Notes under the pieces: model-generated
Seen by the model: the letters and a program-made list of their open reading frames with translations, nothing else
Databases searched by the model: none
Told to the model about the DNA's origin: nothing
Made by a program: the position numbers and the translations under genes
In this document: positions 5,352 to 7,175 of the stretch, piece by piece
Numbering within the stretch: the first letter of the stretch is position 1
Layout: the number at the start of each line of letters is the position of its first letter
NCBI GenBank assembly: GCA_024688095.1
Contig: JAILEJ010000162.1
Location: 1 to 7,175 of the forward strand
Direction: 5' to 3'
Length of the DNA stretch: 7,175 nucleotides
From: Butyrivibrio sp.
Lineage (GTDB): Bacteria; Bacillota; Clostridia; Lachnospirales; Lachnospiraceae

Positions 5352-7175
5352 TTAAAGATGAAGCGATCCAAATGTTATTTCATTTGCAACACCTTCATTT
5401 AAATATTTCTCACTTTCAAATAAATACCATCTTGAAAGTTCATCATCAGGAGCTTCTTTCAAAAGATCAGAGAAAAGATTTCTTGCAAGATAGAAGTCCT
5501 TTTGTTCATACATATCAAATGCTTTTTCAAACTGTCTGATAGTACGAAGTTTTTTCTGTCTTTCTTCCTGTTTGCATGCATCCATTACTTCGTATAAATT
5601 TATCTTGTCTGACATTCCAGGAAGAATTATATATCCTATAAATCTTACTGATTTATCTGAATATGCTCTGAGTTTTACATATTCTGTAATAACAAGTCCA
5701 AGATGTAGACTCTGGAAAAATGATCCATATTTACTTATTTCTCTTGTTAATCCTGAAGAAATATAAGTAAATGCAAGACCACTGTTTCCTACAATTCCAA
5801 ATTCAAAATCATCATAGAAAATAAATGCAGAGTTAAATCCCTGATTATTAATATTACTGTCATGTATGAGTTCTGCTGCAAAATCCACCATACTTTTTTG
5901 AGAATTCAAAAATAACATTTGAATTTTAGACAGGTCAGAATTATTCCCTACTATAATACAATCTTTTTCCTGCTGCCTGCTTTCTATTTTTTCTACCATT
6001 GTTTCAATTCCAGGCATACTGCTTGTCATATCCATATCATCATCTTCAGGTATTGTTCTGATAGTAAGAAGACTTCCGGATAAATCTACTCTGCTTCCAT
6101 TTTTTACATCAATTATTGTTTCTTTTCCAAGAGCATGCTCTATATTTTTGGGAGCAAATCTGTAATATGCCTCAAGAACTTTTATCTTCGTATAATTTAT
6201 CTTATCTACACGTTTATTAATTTCCGTGAGCGAATCCCACATATTTTTTATATCTGCACCTATAGTTCTTGGTCTCTCTGGAAGGCTTCTTCCTAGTGCA
6301 GTTTCCTTTAATGCATATTCAAGTTTTCTAAAATCATTTGAGCGAACAAAATATATAACAGTAAGTACAGCACTTCCAATTGCAAATATAAGAAGATATA
6401 AGACTATATATCTCCAATTAGATACTCTAAATTTTGATGAAACATTTACATCATTGATAACTCCCATAAGAGCATATCCAGGTGTAAAATCAGTTTCCAC
6501 GATTCCAACAATTTTGCATTTTTGTCCACTAAGAGTCATATCTGTATCAGCATACATATATTTTCCAGAATAAAGTTCCTCTATAGTTTCGTATGCAGCA
6601 TTTCCAAATATAAACACAGCGCTTTCATTATTTCTGCCACTGGCGCTCGCTACAACTTTTCCGGTTGCCATATCTGCAATAAACACATCATAGAATATGG
6701 AAGAATTTCCATTTCTCTGAACAAAATCAGCCATACTCTTCTGAATATCCTGATATACACTACTATCATAAAAATCAGTATCCTTATAATCCACAGAGGA
6801 AGTAATACCTGTATCATCAGAGAGTCCTTGTAATGATATAATTCCAAATCTTGTGTGTTCATCACTTCTTGCATTATGATATTGAGATACCATAAAAATA
6901 ATTCCAGATCCAACGACTATTGCAAGTACAGCTTCCATAAGAATATATGAATAGAACATTCTGTTTGCACTTACAAGTACATGATAAATACCAGTTGCTA
7001 TTATAAGCCAAATAATTGTTAAAGCTATCCAAACCAGAAAATAATTTCTATACATTACTATTTCCTGAACTGGAGTAAGTTTCATGTTAGAAATAGCATT
7101 GGAAATCACTTCATTATGCGCAAATATTCCAAGCGGCTCTTCATTATCCTTTCTTGTTTCAAGATCACCCTCATT
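5352..7175 (-). CDS. Membrane sensor with Cache-like domain and degenerate class III nucleotide-cyclase domain (5' end outside window)
   Basis: The frame is open to the right edge (607 visible residues) and no start with a good ribosome binding site is seen, so the gene is probably 5'-truncated. The order of parts, numbered from the edge, is: residues 1-40, possibly the end of a CHASE2 sensor (EEPLGIFAHNEVISNAI); helices at about 45-68 and 74-97; an outside domain (98-252) whose YDVFIADMATGKVVAS stretch resembles a Cache fold; a third helix (255-277); a HAMP-like linker (278-332); a class III cyclase-like domain (338-529); and a helical TPR-like tail (532-592). The cyclase match rests on YYRFAPKNIEHALGKETIID, EISKYG, LVITEYV and INLYEVMDA. 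Key residues look lost: the first metal Asp (FSDIR) reads LLTIR, with Thr371 in its place, and the Asn and Arg of the VNLASR motif align with Tyr471 and Gly475. I infer a non-catalytic signalling protein. It ends with TAA followed at once by TGA, 101 bases before the MORN gene. Confidence 0.75.
   Translation of the reverse strand, partial: NEGDLETRKDNEEPLGIFAHNEVISNAISNMKLTPVQEIVMYRNYFLVWIALTIIWLIIATGIYHVLVSANRMFYSYILMEAVLAIVVGSGIIFMVSQYHNARSDEHTRFGIISLQGLSDDTGITSSVDYKDTDFYDSSVYQDIQKSMADFVQRNGNSSIFYDVFIADMATGKVVASASGRNNESAVFIFGNAAYETIEELYSGKYMYADTDMTLSGQKCKIVGIVETDFTPGYALMGVINDVNVSSKFRVSNWRYIVLYLLIFAIGSAVLTVIYFVRSNDFRKLEYALKETALGRSLPERPRTIGADIKNMWDSLTEINKRVDKINYTKIKVLEAYYRFAPKNIEHALGKETIIDVKNGSRVDLSGSLLTIRTIPEDDDMDMTSSMPGIETMVEKIESRQQEKDCIIVGNNSDLSKIQMLFLNSQKSMVDFAAELIHDSNINNQGFNSAFIFYDDFEFGIVGNSGLAFTYISSGLTREISKYGSFFQSLHLGLVITEYVKLRAYSDKSVRFIGYIILPGMSDKINLYEVMDACKQEERQKKLRTIRQFEKAFDMYEQKDFYLARNLFSDLLKEAPDDELSRWYLFESEKYLNEGVANEITFGSLHL

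Noticed and set aside
6226..6833. Plus-strand frames of 115 and 103 codons
   Set aside because: Both lie wholly opposite the sensor gene, which has clear domain structure; their hydrophobic content simply mirrors the coding strand.

Overview
The window is AT-rich, with tight same-strand spacing, purine-rich Shine-Dalgarno sites and GTG starts. Protein style (acidic exported proteins with Lys/Arg-rich signal peptides) also suggests a low-GC Clostridia bacterium. A Lachnospiraceae relative such as Butyrivibrio or Roseburia is my best guess. That assignment comes from composition and general resemblance, not from a marker gene.

All four genes I can support lie on the minus strand, so transcription runs from position 7175 towards position 1. 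They look like the middle of a longer operon: the first gene is open at the right edge and the last is open at the left edge. In transcription order they are: (1) a membrane sensor protein with a degenerate class III nucleotide-cyclase domain (5352-7175, 5' end missing); (2) a single-pass membrane protein with five MORN repeats (4033-5250); (3) an exported TolC-family protein with an extra C-terminal beta-rich domain (1916-3958); (4) an exported, largely helical acidic protein of no family I can name (1-1904, 3' end missing). Gaps are 101, 74 and 11 bases. The first gap holds a strong hairpin, and the last is so short that the upstream stop codon overlaps the next ribosome binding site. I see no convincing promoter and no tRNA, rRNA, CRISPR array, insertion sequence or attachment site. 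No plus-strand gene is credible.

The products are all envelope proteins, with at least three membrane segments in gene 1, one in gene 2 and signal peptides on genes 3 and 4. A reasonable inference is a cell-envelope assembly: a non-catalytic cyclase-like sensor on the membrane, a MORN scaffold displayed outside, and two exported coiled-coil proteins, one of them TolC-like. A TolC homologue is unexpected if the host has no outer membrane. The substrate and purpose cannot be read from this window. The genes beyond both edges (for example an ABC transporter, HlyD-type adaptor or kinase/FHA genes) would decide what it does.
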